From Liolophura sinensis (taxonomy: Eukaryota > Mollusca > Polyplacophora > Chitonida > Chitonidae), in the NCBI RefSeq assembly GCF_032854445.1, contig NW_027017985.1, positions 62,001-126,000 on the forward strand: a DNA stretch of 64,000 bases. Direction: 5' to 3'. Below, one piece after another: positions 37,248 through 49,861 of the stretch. Positions within the stretch are counted from its first letter, which is position 1; each line of letters begins with the position of its first letter. Made by a program: the position numbers and the translations under genes. Under the pieces are notes generated by a model. It ran no database searches. It was not told the DNA's origin and was given only the letters and a program-made list of their open reading frames with translations.

Positions 37248-39992
37248 TTCAATGATCATTGATGTCATAATCACGTGCCCAGCAACGGCTCTTGCTCCAT
37301 GGAAACCAGCGATATTTGCAATTTTTTAATAGCTGCCGATGCCTGGCCCAATTCCGCATCTTTTTCCACCTTATAAATGTGGGTCAGTGTTTAGTTCTAC
37401 TTTTTACAGCAGACTGTATCAAGTACCTTGTGTTTTTTATGTACAAATGGTGTGGTTTTTCTACACGTAGATAAAGACATTGAGATTGTCTTGGACTTTG
37501 AAGTAAGGCAATTGCTGGGTGAGTTAAATGGGCTTGGCCCAAAGATTTCAGGTCTTCTCGGCTACCGAAGGGCACATAACTTATAGTCAAAAGTTGAATA
37601 TAGTAATGACCAGTCGCGATTGTACAGAGTACAGTGTAGCCGATTTCAATTAACAAAAAGACCAGGCAAAAATGCAAAAGTGGAAAAACTGTTCCAGTGC
37701 TGCTGGTAAGAGGCTAATCCGACGTATTTTGTGACGAGAAATCGAATGGTGCAAACCGCGTTGCTCTCCGACCAATACTTTTGCCTGTAGTGACAATTTA
37801 ATGATCATTTATGTCATAATCACGTGCCCAGCAACGGCTCTTACTCCATGGAAACCAGGGAAATTTGCAATTTTTCAACAGCTGCCGATGACTGGCTCAA
37901 TTCCGCATCTTTTGGCACCTTACTGAAGTGGGTCAGTGTTCAGTTGTACTTTTTACAGCAGACTGTATCAAGTACCTTGTGTTTTTCACGTACAAATGGT
38001 GTGGTTTTTCTACACGTAGTTAAAGATATTGAGATTGTCTTGCACTTAGAAGTAAGGCAATTGCTGGGTGAGTTAAATGGGCTTAGCCCAAAGATTTCAG
38101 GTCTTCTGGGCTACCGAAGGGCACATAACTTATAGTCAAAAGTTGAATATAGTAATGACCAGTCGCGATTGTACAGAGTACAGTGTAGCCGATTTCAATT
38201 AACAAAATAACCAGGCAAAAATGCAAAAGTGGAAAAACTGTTCCAGTGCTGCTGGTAAGAGGCTAATCCGACGTATTTTGTGACGAGAAATCGAATGGTG
38301 CAAACCGCGTTGCTCTCCGACCAATACTTTTGGCTGTAGTGACAATTGAATGATCATTTATGTCATAATCACGTGCCAAGCAACGGCTCTTACTCCATGG
38401 AAACCAGGGAAATTTGCAATTTTTAAACAGCTGCCGATGCCTGGCTCAATTCCGCATCTTTTGGCACCTTACTGAAGTGGGTCAGTGTTCAGTTGTACTT
38501 TTTACAGCAGACTGTATCAAGTACCTTGTGTTTTTCACGTACAAATGGTGTGGTTTTTCTACACGTAGATAAAGACATTGAGATTGTCTTGCACTTAGAA
38601 GTAAGGCAATTGCTGGGTGAGTTAAATGGGCTTAGCCCAAAGATTTCAGGTCTTCTGGGCTACCGAAGGGCACATAACTTATAGTCAAAAGTTGAATATA
38701 GTAATGACCAGTCGCGATTGTACAGAGTACAGTGTAGCCGATTTCAATTAACAAAAAGACCTGGTAATAATGCAAAAGTGGAAAAACTGTTCCAGTGCTG
38801 CTGGTAAGAGGCTAATCCGACGTATTTTGTGACGAGAAATCGAATGGTGCAAACCGCGTTGCTCTCCGACCTATACTTTTGGCTGTAGCGACAATTCAAT
38901 GATCATTGATGTCATAATCACGTGCCCAGCAACGGCTCTTGCTCCATGGAAACCAGCGATATTTGCAATTTTTTAATAGCTGCCGATGCCTGGCCCAATT
39001 CCGCATCTTTTTCCACCTTATAAATGTGGGTCAGTGTTTAGTTGTACTTTTTACAGCAGACTGTATCAAGTACCTTGTCTTTTTTATGTACAAATGGTGT
39101 GGTTTTTCTACACGTAGATAAAGACATTGAGATTGTCTTGGACTTTGAAGTAAGGCAATTGCTGGGTGAGTTAAATGGGCTTGGCCCAAAGATTTCAGGT
39201 CTTCTCGGCTACCGAAGGGCACATAACTTATAGTCAAAAGTTGAATATAGTAATGACCAGTCGCGATTGTACAGAGTACAGTGTAGCCGATTTCAATTAA
39301 CAAAAAGACCAGGCAAAAATGCAAAAGTGGAAAAACTGTTCCAGTGCTGCTGGTAAGAGGCTAATCCGACGTATTTTCTGACGAGAAATCGAATGGTGCA
39401 AACCGCGTTGCTCTCCGACCAATACTTTTGCCTGTAGTGACAATTGAATGATCATTTATGTCATAATCACGTGCCCAGCAACGGCTCTTACTCCATGGAA
39501 ACCAGGGAAATTTGCAATTTTTCAACAGCTGCCGATGCCTGGCTCAATTCCGCATCTTTTGGCACCTTACTGAAGTGGGTCAGTGTTCAGTTGTACTTTT
39601 TACAGCAGACTGTATCAAGTACCTTGTGTTTTTTATGTACAAATGGTGTGGTTTTTCTACACGTAGATAAAGACATTGAGATTGTCTTGCACTTAGAAGT
39701 AAGGCAACTGCTGGGTGAGTTAAATGGGCTTAGCCCAAAGATTTCAGGTCTTCTGGGCTACCGAAGGGCACATAACTTATAGTCAAAAGTTGAATATAGT
39801 AATGACCAGTCGCGATTGTACAGAGTACAGTGTAGCCAATTTCAATTAACAAAAAGACCAGGCAAAAATGCAAAAGTGGAAAAACTGTTCCAGTGCTGCT
39901 GGTAAGAGGCTAATCCGACGTATTTTGTGACGAGAAATCGAATGGTACAAACCGCGTTGCTCTCCGACCAATACTTTTGGCTGTAGCGACAA
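37248..39992 (+). repeat. Five-unit segment rich in the TTTTTCCACC subfamily
   Basis: Unit starts are 37248, 37797, 38346, 38895 and 39444. Units 37248 and 38895 share TTTTTCCACC, GGACTTTGAAG and CTTCTCGGC. Unit 38895 also has the GTATTTTCTGACG change near 39371, which it shares only with 44935 (near 45412), 11 units downstream. Unit 38346 has TTTTTAAACAGC and GTGCCAAGC. Unit 39444 is the first with GGCAACTGC (near 39703), a hallmark of the right domain. Confidence 0.87.
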
Positions 39993-42900
39993 TTCAATGA
40001 TCATTGATGTCATAATCACGTGCCTAGCAACGGCTCTTACTCCATGGAAACCAGGGATATTTGCAATTTTTTAACAGCTGCCGATGCCTGGCCCAATTCC
40101 GCATCTTTTGGCACCTTATAAATGTGGGTCAGTGTTAAGTTGTACTTTTTACAGCAGACTGTATCAAGTACCTTGTGTTTTTTATGTACAAATGGTGTGG
40201 TTTTTCTACACGTAGATAAACACATTGAGATTATCTTGGACTTAGAAGTAAGACAATGGCTGGGTGAGTTAAATGGGCTTAGCCCAAAGATTTCAGGTCT
40301 TCTGGGCTACCGAAGGGCACATAACTTATAGTCAAAAGTTGAATATAGTAATGACCAGTCGCGATTGTACAGAGTACAGTGTAGCCGATTTCAATTAACA
40401 AAAAGACCAGGTAAAAATGCAAAAGTGGAAAAACTGTTCCAGTGCTGCTGGTAAGAGGATAATCCGACGTATTTTGTGATTAGAAATCGAATGGTGCAAA
40501 CCGCGTTGCTCTCCGACCAATACTTTTGGCTGTAGTGACAATTGAATGATCATTTATGTCATAATCACGTGCCCAGCAACGGCTCTTACTCCATGGAAAC
40601 CAGGGAAATTTGCAATTTTTCAACAGCTGCCGATGCCTGGCTCAATTCCGCATCTTTTGGCACCTTACTGAAGTGGGTCAGTGTTCAGTTGTACTTTTTA
40701 CAGCAGACTGTATCAAGTACCTTGTGTTTTTTATGTACAAATGGTCTGGTTTTTCTACACGTAGATAAAGACATTGAGATTGTCTTGCACTTCGAAGTAA
40801 GGCAATTGCTGGGTGAGTTAAATGGGCTTAGCCCAAAGATTTGACGTCTTCTGGGCTACCGAAGGGCACATAACTTATAGTCAAAAGTTGAATATAGTAA
40901 TGACCAGTCGCGATTGTACAGAGTACAGTGTAGCCGATTTCAATTAACAAAAAGACCAGGCAAAAATGCAAAAGTGGAAAAACTGCTCCAGTGCTGCTGG
41001 TAAAAAGCTAATCCAACGTATTTTGTGACGAGAAATCAAATGGTGGAAACCGCGTTGCTCTCCTACCAATACTTTTGGCTGTAGCGACAATTCAATGATC
41101 ATTGATGTCATAATCACGTGCCCAGCAACGGCTCTTACTCCATGGAAACCAGGGATATTTGCAATTTTTTAACAGCTGCCGATGGCTGGCTCAGTTCCGC
41201 ATCTTTTGGCACCTTATTGAAGTGGGTCAGTGTTCAGTTGTACTTTTTACAGCAGACTGTATCAAGTACCTTGTGTTTTTCACGTACAAATGGTGTGGTT
41301 TTTCTACACGTAGATAAAGACATTGAGATTGTCTTGCACTTAGAAGTAAGGCAACTGCTGGGTGAGTTAAATGGGCTTAGCCCAAAGATTTCAGGTCTTC
41401 TGGGCTACCGAAGGGCACATAACTTATAGTCAAAAGTTGAATATAGTAATGACCAGTCGCGATTGTACAGAGTACAGTGTAGCCGATTTCAATTAACAAA
41501 AAGACCAGGTAAAAATGCAAAAGTGGAAAAACTGTTCCAGTGCTGCTGGTAAGAGGCTAATCCGACGTATTTTGTGACGAGAAATCGAATGGTGCAAACC
41601 GCGTTGCTCTCCGACCAATACTTTTGGCTGTAGCGACAATTCAATGATCATTGATGTCATAATCACGTGCCAAGCAACGGCTCTTACTCCATGGAAACCA
41701 GGGATATTTGCAATTTTTTAACAGCTGCCGATGCCTGGCCCAATTCCGCATCTTTTGGCACCTTATAAATGTGGGTCAGTGTTCAGTTGTACTTTTTACA
41801 GCAGACTGTATCAAGTACCTTGTGTTTTTTATGTAAAAATGGTGTCTTTTTTCTACACGTAGATAAAGACATTGAGATTGTCTTGCACTTAGACGTAAGA
41901 CAATTGCTGGGTGAGTTAAATGGGCTTAGCCCAAAGATTTGACGTCTTCTGGGCTACCGAAGGGCACATAACTTATAGTCAAAAGTTGAATATAGTAATG
42001 ACCAGTCGCGATTGTACAGAGTACAGTGTAGCCGATTTCAATTAACAAAAAGACCAGGCAAAAATGCAAAAGTGGAAAAACTGTTCCAGTGCTGCTGGTA
42101 AGAGGCTAATCCGACGTATTTTGTGATTAGAAATCGAATGGTGCAAACCGCGTTGCTCTCCGACCAATACTTTTGCCTGTAGTGACAATTGAATGATCAT
42201 TTATGTCATAATCACGTGCCCAGCAACGGCTCTTACTCCATGGAAACCAGGGAAATTTGCAATTTTTCAACAGCTGCCGATACCTGGCTCAATTCCGCAT
42301 CTTTTGGCACCTTACTGAAGTGGGTCAGTGTTCAGTTGTACTTTTTACAGCAGACTGTATCAAGTACCTTGTGTTTTTCACGTACAAATGGTGTGGTTTT
42401 TCTACACGTAGATAAACACATTGAGATTGTCTTGCACTTAGAAGTAAGACAATTGCTGGGTGAGTTAAATGGGCTTAGCCCAAATATTTCACGTCTTCTG
42501 GGCTACCGAAGGGGCACATAACTTATAGTCAAAAGTTGAATATAGTAATGACCAGTCGCGATTGTACAGAGTACAGTGTAGCCGATTTCAATTAACAAAA
42601 AGACCAGGCAAAAATGCAAAAGTGGAAAATCTGTTCCAGTGCTGCTAGTAAGAGGCAAATCCGACGTATTTTGTGACGAAAAATCGAATGGTGCAAACCG
42701 CGTTGCTCTCCGACCAATACTTTTGGCTGTAGCGACAAATGAATGATCATTGATGTCATAATCACGTGCACAGCAACGGCTCTTACTCCATGGAAACCAG
42801 GGAAATTTGCAATTTTTCAACAGCTGCCGATGCCTGGCTCAATTCCGCATCTTTTGGCACCTTACTGAAGTGGGTCAGTGTTCAGTTGTACTTTTTACAG

Positions 42901-43287
42901 CAGACTGTATCAAGTACCTTGTGTTTTTCAAGTACAAATGGTGTGGTTTTTCTACACGTAGATAAAGACATTGAGATTGTCTTGCACTTAGAAGTAAGGC
43001 AACTGCTGGGTGAGTTAAATGGGCTTAGCCCAAAGATTTCAGGTCTTCTGGGCTACCGAAGGGCACATAACTTATAGTCAAAAGTTGAATATAGTAATGA
43101 CCAGTCGCGATTGTACAGAGTACAGTGTAGCCGATTTCAATTAACAAAAAGACCAGGCAAAAATGCAAAAGTGGAAAAACTGTTCCAGTGCTGCTGGTAA
43201 GAGGCTAATCCGACGTATTTTGTGACGAGAAATCGAATGGTACAAACCGCGTTGCTCTCCGACCAATACTTTTGGCTGTAGCGACAA
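39993..43287 (+). repeat. Six-unit block; first three units duplicated at 43288
   Basis: Unit starts are 39993, 40542, 41091, 41640, 42189 and 42739. Units 39993, 40542 and 41091 match 43288, 43837 and 44386 with an offset of 3295 bp. Shared rare variants include GTGTTAAGTTG, AACACATTGAGATTATC and ACAATGGCTGG (first unit), CACTTCGAAG (second), and ATCCAACGTATT with GGTGGAAACC and TCTCCTACC around the third. Units 42189+42739 form a pair (AAACACATTG, CCAAATATTTC, GGAAAATCTG, GCTAGTAAGAGGC, CGAAAAATCG) that returns at 48227, 53703 and, in part, 56449 and 60291. Unit 42189 has one extra G (AGGGGCAC). Confidence 0.9.
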
Positions 43288-46031
43288 TTCAATGATCATT
43301 GATGTCATAATCACGTGCGTAGCAACGGCTCTTACTCCATGGAAACCAGGGATATTTGCAATTTTTTAACAGCTGCCGATGCCTGGCCCAATTCCGCATC
43401 TTTTGGCACCTTATAAATGTGGGTCAGTGTTAAGTTGTACTTTTTACAGCAGACTGTATCAAGTACCTTGTGTTTTTTATGTACAAATGGTGTGGTTTTT
43501 CTACACGTAGATAAACACATTGAGATTATCTTGGACTTAGAAGTAAGACAATGGCTGGGTGAGTTAAATGGGCTTAGCCCAAAGATTTCAGGTCTTCTGG
43601 GCTACCGAAGGGCACATAACTTATAGTCAAAAGTTGAATATAGTAATGACCAGTCGCGATTGTACAGAGTACAGTGTAGCCGATTTCAATTAACAAAAAG
43701 ACCAGGTAAAAATGCAAAAGTGGAAAAACTGTTCCAGTGCTGCTGGTAAGAGGCTAATCCGACGTATTTTGTGACGAGAAATCGAATGGTGCAAACCGCG
43801 TTGCTCTCCGACCAATACTTTTGGCTGTAGTGACAATTGAATGATCATTTATGTCATAATCATGTGCCCAGCAACGGCTCTTACTCCATGGAAACCAGGG
43901 AAATTTGCAATTTTTAAACAGCTGCCGATGCCTGGCTCAATTCCGCATCTTTTGGCACCTTACTGAAGTGGGTCAGTGTTCAGTTGTACTTTTTACAGCA
44001 GACTGTATCAAGTACCTTGTGTTTTTTATGTACAAATGGTCTGGTTTTTCTACACATAGATAAAGACATTGAGATTGTCTTGCACTTCGAAGTAAGGCAA
44101 TTGCTGGGTGAGTTAAATGGGCTTAGCCCAAAGATTTCAGGTCTTCTGGGCTACCGAAGGGCACATAACTTATAGTCAAAAGTTGAATATAGTAATGACC
44201 AGTCGCGATTGTACAGAGTACAGTGTAGCCGATTTCAATTAACAAAAAGACCAGGCAAAAATGCAAAAGTGGAAAAACTGTTCCAGTGCTGCTGGTAAGA
44301 AGCTAATCCAACGTATTTTGTGACGAGAAATCGAATGGTGGAAACCGCGTTGCTCTCCTACCAATACTTTTGGCTGTAGCGACAATTCAATGATCATTGA
44401 TGTCATAATCACGTGCCCAGCAACGGCTCTTACTCCATGGAAACCAGGGATATTTGCAATTTTTTAACAGCTGCCGATGCCTGGCTCAGTTCCGCATCTT
44501 TTGGCACCTTACTGAAGTGGGTCAGTGTTCAGTTGTACTTTTTACAGCAGACTGTATCAAGTACCTTGTGTTTTTCACGTACAAATGGTGTGGTTTTTCT
44601 ACACGTAGATAAAGACATTGAGATTGTCTTGCACTTAGAAGTAAGGCAACTGCTGGGTGAGTTAAATGGGCTTAGCCCAAAGATTTCAGGTCTTCTGGGC
44701 TACCGAAGGGCACATAACTTATAGTCAAAAGTTGAATATAGTAATGACCAGTCGCGATTGTACAGAGTACAGTGTAGCCGATTTCAATTAACAAAAAGAC
44801 CAGGCAAAAATGCAAAAGTGGAAAAACTGTTCCAGTGCTGCTGGTAAGAGGCTAATCCGACGTATTTTGTGACGAGAAATCAAATGGTGCAAACCGCGTT
44901 GCTCTCCGACCTATACTTTTGGCTGTAGCGACAATTCAATGATCATTGATGTCATAATCACGTGCCCAGCAACGGCTCTTGCTCCATGGAAACCAGCGAT
45001 ATTTGCAATTTTTTAATAGCTGCCGATGCCTGGCCCAATTCCGCATCTTTTTCCACCTTATAAATGTGGGTCAGTGTTTAGTTGTACTTTTTACAGCAGA
45101 CTGTATCAAGTACCTTGTCTTTTTTATGTACAAATGGTGTGGTTTTTCTACACGTAGATAAAGACATTGAGATTGTCTTGGACTTTGAAGTAAGGCAATT
45201 GCTGGGTGAGTTAAATGGGCTTGGCCCAAAGATTTCAGGTCTTCTCGGCTACCGAAGGGCACATAACTTATAGTCAAAAGTTGAATATAGTAATGACCAG
45301 TCGCGATTGTACAGAGTACAGTGTAGCCGATTTCAATTAACAAAAAGACCAGGCAAAAATGCAAAAGTGGAAAAACTGTTCCAGTGCTGCTGGTAAGAAG
45401 CTAATCCGACGTATTTTCTGACGAGAAATCGAATGGTGCAAACGCGTTGCTCTCCGACCAATACTTTTGGCTGTAGTGACAATTGAATGATCATTTATGT
45501 CATAATCACGTGCACAGCAACGGCTCTTACTCCATGGAAACCAGGGATATTTGCAATTTTTTAACAGCTGCCGATGCCTGGCTCAGTTCCGCATCTTTTG
45601 GCACCTTACTGAAGTGGGTCAGTGTTCAGTTGTACTTTTTACAGCAGACTGTATCAAGTACCTTGTGTTTTTCACGTACAAATGGTGTGGTTTTTCTACA
45701 CGTAGATAAAGACATTGAGATTGTCTTGCACTTAGAAGTAAGGCAACTGCTGGGTGAGTTAAATGGGCTTAGCCCAAAGATTTCAGGTCTTCTGGGCTAC
45801 CGAAGGGCACATAACTTATAGTCAAAAGTTGAATATAGTAATGACCAGTCGCGATTGTACAGAGTACAGTGTAGCCGATTTCAATTAACAAAAAGACCAG
45901 GTAAAAATGCAAAAGTGGAAAAACTGTTCCAGTGCTGCTGGTAAGAGGCTAATCCGACGTATTTTGTGACGAGAAATCGAATGGTGCAAACCGCGTTGCT
46001 CTCCGACCAATACTTTTGGCTGTAGCGACAA
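43288..46031 (+). repeat. Five-unit block (second copy of 39993 types, then 38895 type)
   Basis: Unit starts are 43288, 43837, 44386, 44935 and 45483. The first three repeat 39993-41639. Unit 44935 instead matches 38895 (TTTTTCCACC, GGACTTTGAAG, CTTCTCGGC, TATTTTCTGACG), 6040 bp or 11 units upstream. It ends with CAAACGCG, one C short, giving 548 bp. Unit 45483 is again of the 41091 type but opens with GCACAGC. Unit 43837 has CATGTGCCC, a CpG transition that removes the CACGTG site, and is shared with 47679 and 50960. Confidence 0.88.
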
Positions 46032-49000
46032 TTCAATGATCATTGATGTCATAATCACGTGCCAAGCAACGGCTCTTACTCCATGGAAACCAGGGATATT
46101 TGCAATTTTTTAACAGCTGCCGATGCCTGGCCCAATTCCGCATCTTTTGGCACCTTATAAATGTGGGTCAGTGTTCAGTTGTACTTTTTACAGCAGACTG
46201 TATCAAGTACCTTGTGTTTTTTATGTACAAATGGTGTGGTTTTTCTACACGTAGATAAAGACATTGAGATTGTTTTGGACTTAGAAGTAAGACAATTGCT
46301 GGGTGAGTTAAATGGGCTGAGCCCAAAGATTTGACGTCTTCTGGGCTACCGAAGGGCACATAACTTATAGTCAAAAGTTGAATATAGTAATGACCAGTCG
46401 CGATTGTACAGAGTACAGTGTAGCCGATTTCAATTAACAAAAAGACCAGGCAAAAATGCAAAAGTGGAAAAACTGTTCCAGTGCTACTAGTAAGAGGCTA
46501 ATCCGACGTATTTTGTGACGAGAAATCGAATGGTGCAAACCGCGTTGCTCTCCTACCAATACTTTTGCCTGTAGTGACAATTGAATGATCATTTATGTCA
46601 TAATCACGTGCACAGCAACGGCTCTTACTCCATGGAAACCAGGGAAATTTGCAATTTTTCAACAGCTGCCGATGCCTGGCTCAATTCCGAATCTTTTGGC
46701 ACCTTACTGAAGTGGGTCAGTGTTCAGTTGTACTTTTTACAGCAGACTGTATCAAGTATCTTGTGTTTTTCACGTACAAATGGTGTGGTTTTTCTACACG
46801 TAGATAAAGACATTGAGATTGTCTTGCACTTAGAAGTAAGGCAATTGCTGGGTGAGTTAAATGGGCTTAGCCCAAAGATTTCAGGTCTTCTGGGCTACCG
46901 AAGGGCACATAACTTATAGTCAAAAGTTGAATATAGTAATGACCAGTCGCGATTGTACAGAGTATAGTGTAGCCGGTTTCAATTAACAAAAAGACCAGGC
47001 AAAAATGCAAAAGTGGAAAAACTGTTCCAGTGCTACTAGTAAGAGGCTAATCCGACGTATTTTGTGACGAGAAATCGAATGGTGCAAACCGCGTTGCTCT
47101 CCTACCAATACTTTTGCCTGTAGTGACAATTGAATGATCATTTATGTCATAATCACGTGCACAGCAACGGCTCTTACTCCATGGAAACCAGGGAAATTTG
47201 CAATTTTTCAACAGCTGCCGATGCCTGGCTCAATTCCGAATCTTTTGGCACCTTACTGAAGTGGGTCAGTGTTCAGTTGTACTTTTTACAGCAGACTGTA
47301 TCAAGTATCTTGTGTTTTTCACGTACAAATGGTCTGGTTTTTCTACACGTAGATAAAGACATTGAGATTGTCTTGCACTTAGAAGTAAGGCAATTGCTGG
47401 GTGAGTTAAATGGGCTTAGCCCAAAGATTTCAGGTCTTCTGGGCTACCGAAGGGCACATAACTTATAGTCAAAAGTTGAATATAGTAATGACCAGTCGCG
47501 ATTGTACAGAGTATAGTGTAGCCGGTTTCAATTAACAAAAAGACCAGGCAAAAATGCAAAAGTGGAAAAACTGTTCCAGTGCTGCTGGTAAGAGGCTAAT
47601 CCGACGTATTTTGTGACGAGAAATCGAATGGTGCAAACCGCGTTTCTCTCCGACCAATACTTTTGGCTGTAGTGACAATTGAATGATCATTTATGTCATA
47701 ATCATGTGCCCAGCAACGGCTCTTACTCCATGGAAACCAGGGAAATTTGCAATTTTTCAACAGCTGCCGATACCTGGCTCAATTCCGCATCTTTTGGCAC
47801 CTTATTCATGTGGGTCTGTGGTCAGTTGTACTTTTACAGCAGACTGTATCAAGTACCTTGTGTTTTTTATGTACAAATGGTGTCTTTTTTCTACACGTAG
47901 ATAAAGACATTGAGATTGTCTTGCACTTAGAAGTAAGACAATTGCTGGGTGAGTTAAATGGGCTTAGCCCAAAGATTTGACGTCTTCTGGGCTACCGAAG
48001 GGCACATAACTTATAGTCAAAAGTTGAATATAGTAATGACCAGTCGCGATTGTACAGAGTACAGTGTAGCCGATTTCAATTAACAAAAAGACCAGGTAAA
48101 AATGCAAAAGTGGAAAAACTGTTCCAGTGCTGCTGGTAAGAGGCTAATCCGACGTATTTTGTGACGAGAAATCGAATGGTGCAAACCGCGTTGCTCTCCC
48201 ACCAATACTTTTGCCTGTAGTGACAATTGAATGATCATTTATGTCATAATCACGTGCCCAGCAACGGCTATTACTCCATGGAAACCAGGGAAATTTGCAA
48301 TTTTTCAACAGCTGCCGATGCCTGGCTCAATTCCGCATCTTTTGGCACCTTACTGAAGTGGGTCAGTGTTCAGTTGTACTTTTTACAGCAGACTGTATTA
48401 AGTACCTTGTGTTTTTCACGTACAAATGGTGTGGTTTTTCTACACGTAGATAAACACATTGAGATTGTCTTGCACTTAGAAGTAAGACAATTGCTGGGTG
48501 AGTTAAATGGGCTTAGCCCAAATATTTCAGGTCTTCTGGGCTACCGAAGGGCACATAACTTATAGTCAAAAGTTGAATATAGTAATGACCAGTCGCGATT
48601 GTACAGAGTACAGTGTAGCCGATTTCAATTAACAAAAAGACCAGGCAAAAATGCAAAAGTGGAAAATCTGTTCCAGTGCTGCTAGTAAGAGGCAAATCCG
48701 ACGTATTTTGTGACGAAAAATCGAATGGTGCAAACCGCGTTGCTCTCCGACCAATACTTTTGGCTGTAGCGACAAATGAATGATCATTGATGTCATAATC
48801 ACGTGCACAGCAACGGCTCTTACTCCATGGAAACCAGGGAAATTTGCAATTTTTCAACAGCTGCCGATGCCTGGCTCAATTCCGCATCTTTTGGCACTTT
48901 ACTGAAGTGGGTCAGTGTTCAGTTGTACTTTTTACAGCAGACTGTATCAAGTACCTTGTGTTTTTCAAGTACAAATGATATGGTTTTTCTACACGTAGAT

Positions 49001-49861
49001 AAAGACATTGAGATTGTCTTGCACTTCGAAGTAAGGCAATTGCTGGGTGAGTTAAATGGGCTTAGCCCAAAGATTTCAAGTCTTCTGGGCTACCGAAGGG
49101 CACATAACTTATAGTCAAAAGTTGAATATAGTAATGACCAGTCGCGATTGTACAGAGTACAGTGTAGCCGGTTTCAATTAACAAAAAGACCAGGCAAAAA
49201 TGCAAAAGTGGAAAAAACTGTTCCAGTGCTGCTGGTAAGAGGCTAATCCGACGTATTTTGTGACGAGAAATCAAATGGTGCAAACCGCGTTGCTCTCCGA
49301 CCAATACTTTTGGCTGTAGTGACAATTCAATGATTATTTATGTCATAATCACGTGCCCAGCAACGGCTCTTACTCCATGGAAACCAGGGAAATTTGCAAT
49401 TTTGCGACAGCTGCCGATGCCTGGCTCAATTCCGAATCTTTTGGCACCTTACTGAAGTGGGTCAGTGTTCAGTTGTACTTTTTACAGCAGACTGTATCAA
49501 GTACCTTGTGTTTTTCACGTACAAATGGTGTGGTTTTTCTACACGTAGATAAAGACATTGAGATTGTCTTGCACTTAGAAGTAAGGCAATTGCTGGGTGA
49601 GTTAAATGGGCTTAGCCCAAAGATTTCAGGTCTTCTGGGCTACCGAAGGGCACATAACTTATATATAGTAATGACAAGTCGCGATTGTACAGAGTACAGT
49701 GTAGCCGATTTCAATTAACAAAAAGACCAGGCAAAAATGCAAAAGTGGAAAAACTGTTCCAGTGCTGCTGGTAAGAGGCTAATCCGACGTATTTTGTGAC
49801 GACAAATCGAATGGTGCAAACCGCGTTGCTCTCCGACCAATACTTTTGCCTGTAGTGACAA
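46032..49861 (+). repeat. Seven-unit HOR block, parent-like copy
   Basis: Unit starts are 46032, 46581, 47130, 47679, 48227, 48776 and 49326. Units 46581 and 47130 are almost identical (both with AAGTATCTTG and GAGTATAGTG), differing at GGTGTGG versus GGTCTGG, so this block has a recent one-unit duplication. Unit 47679 has GGTCTGTGGTCAG and a one-base-short TACTTTTACAGC (548 bp). Unit 49326 has TTTTGCGACAGC. The same ordered types return at 52057-55350 with only one copy of the duplicated type. Confidence 0.9.
49326..49861 (+). repeat. Shortest complete unit, 536 bp, 13-bp deletion
   Basis: Between 49663 and 49664 the bases at unit positions 339-351 (GTCAAAAGTTGAA in other units) are missing, leaving CTTATATATAG. 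The deletion removes the G of the usual TAG stop, so the + strand frame continues about nine codons into the following sequence in a different relative frame. The matched unit at 54802 lacks the deletion, so it arose after those units separated. It is the only deletion of more than one or two bases in the window. Confidence 0.95.
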
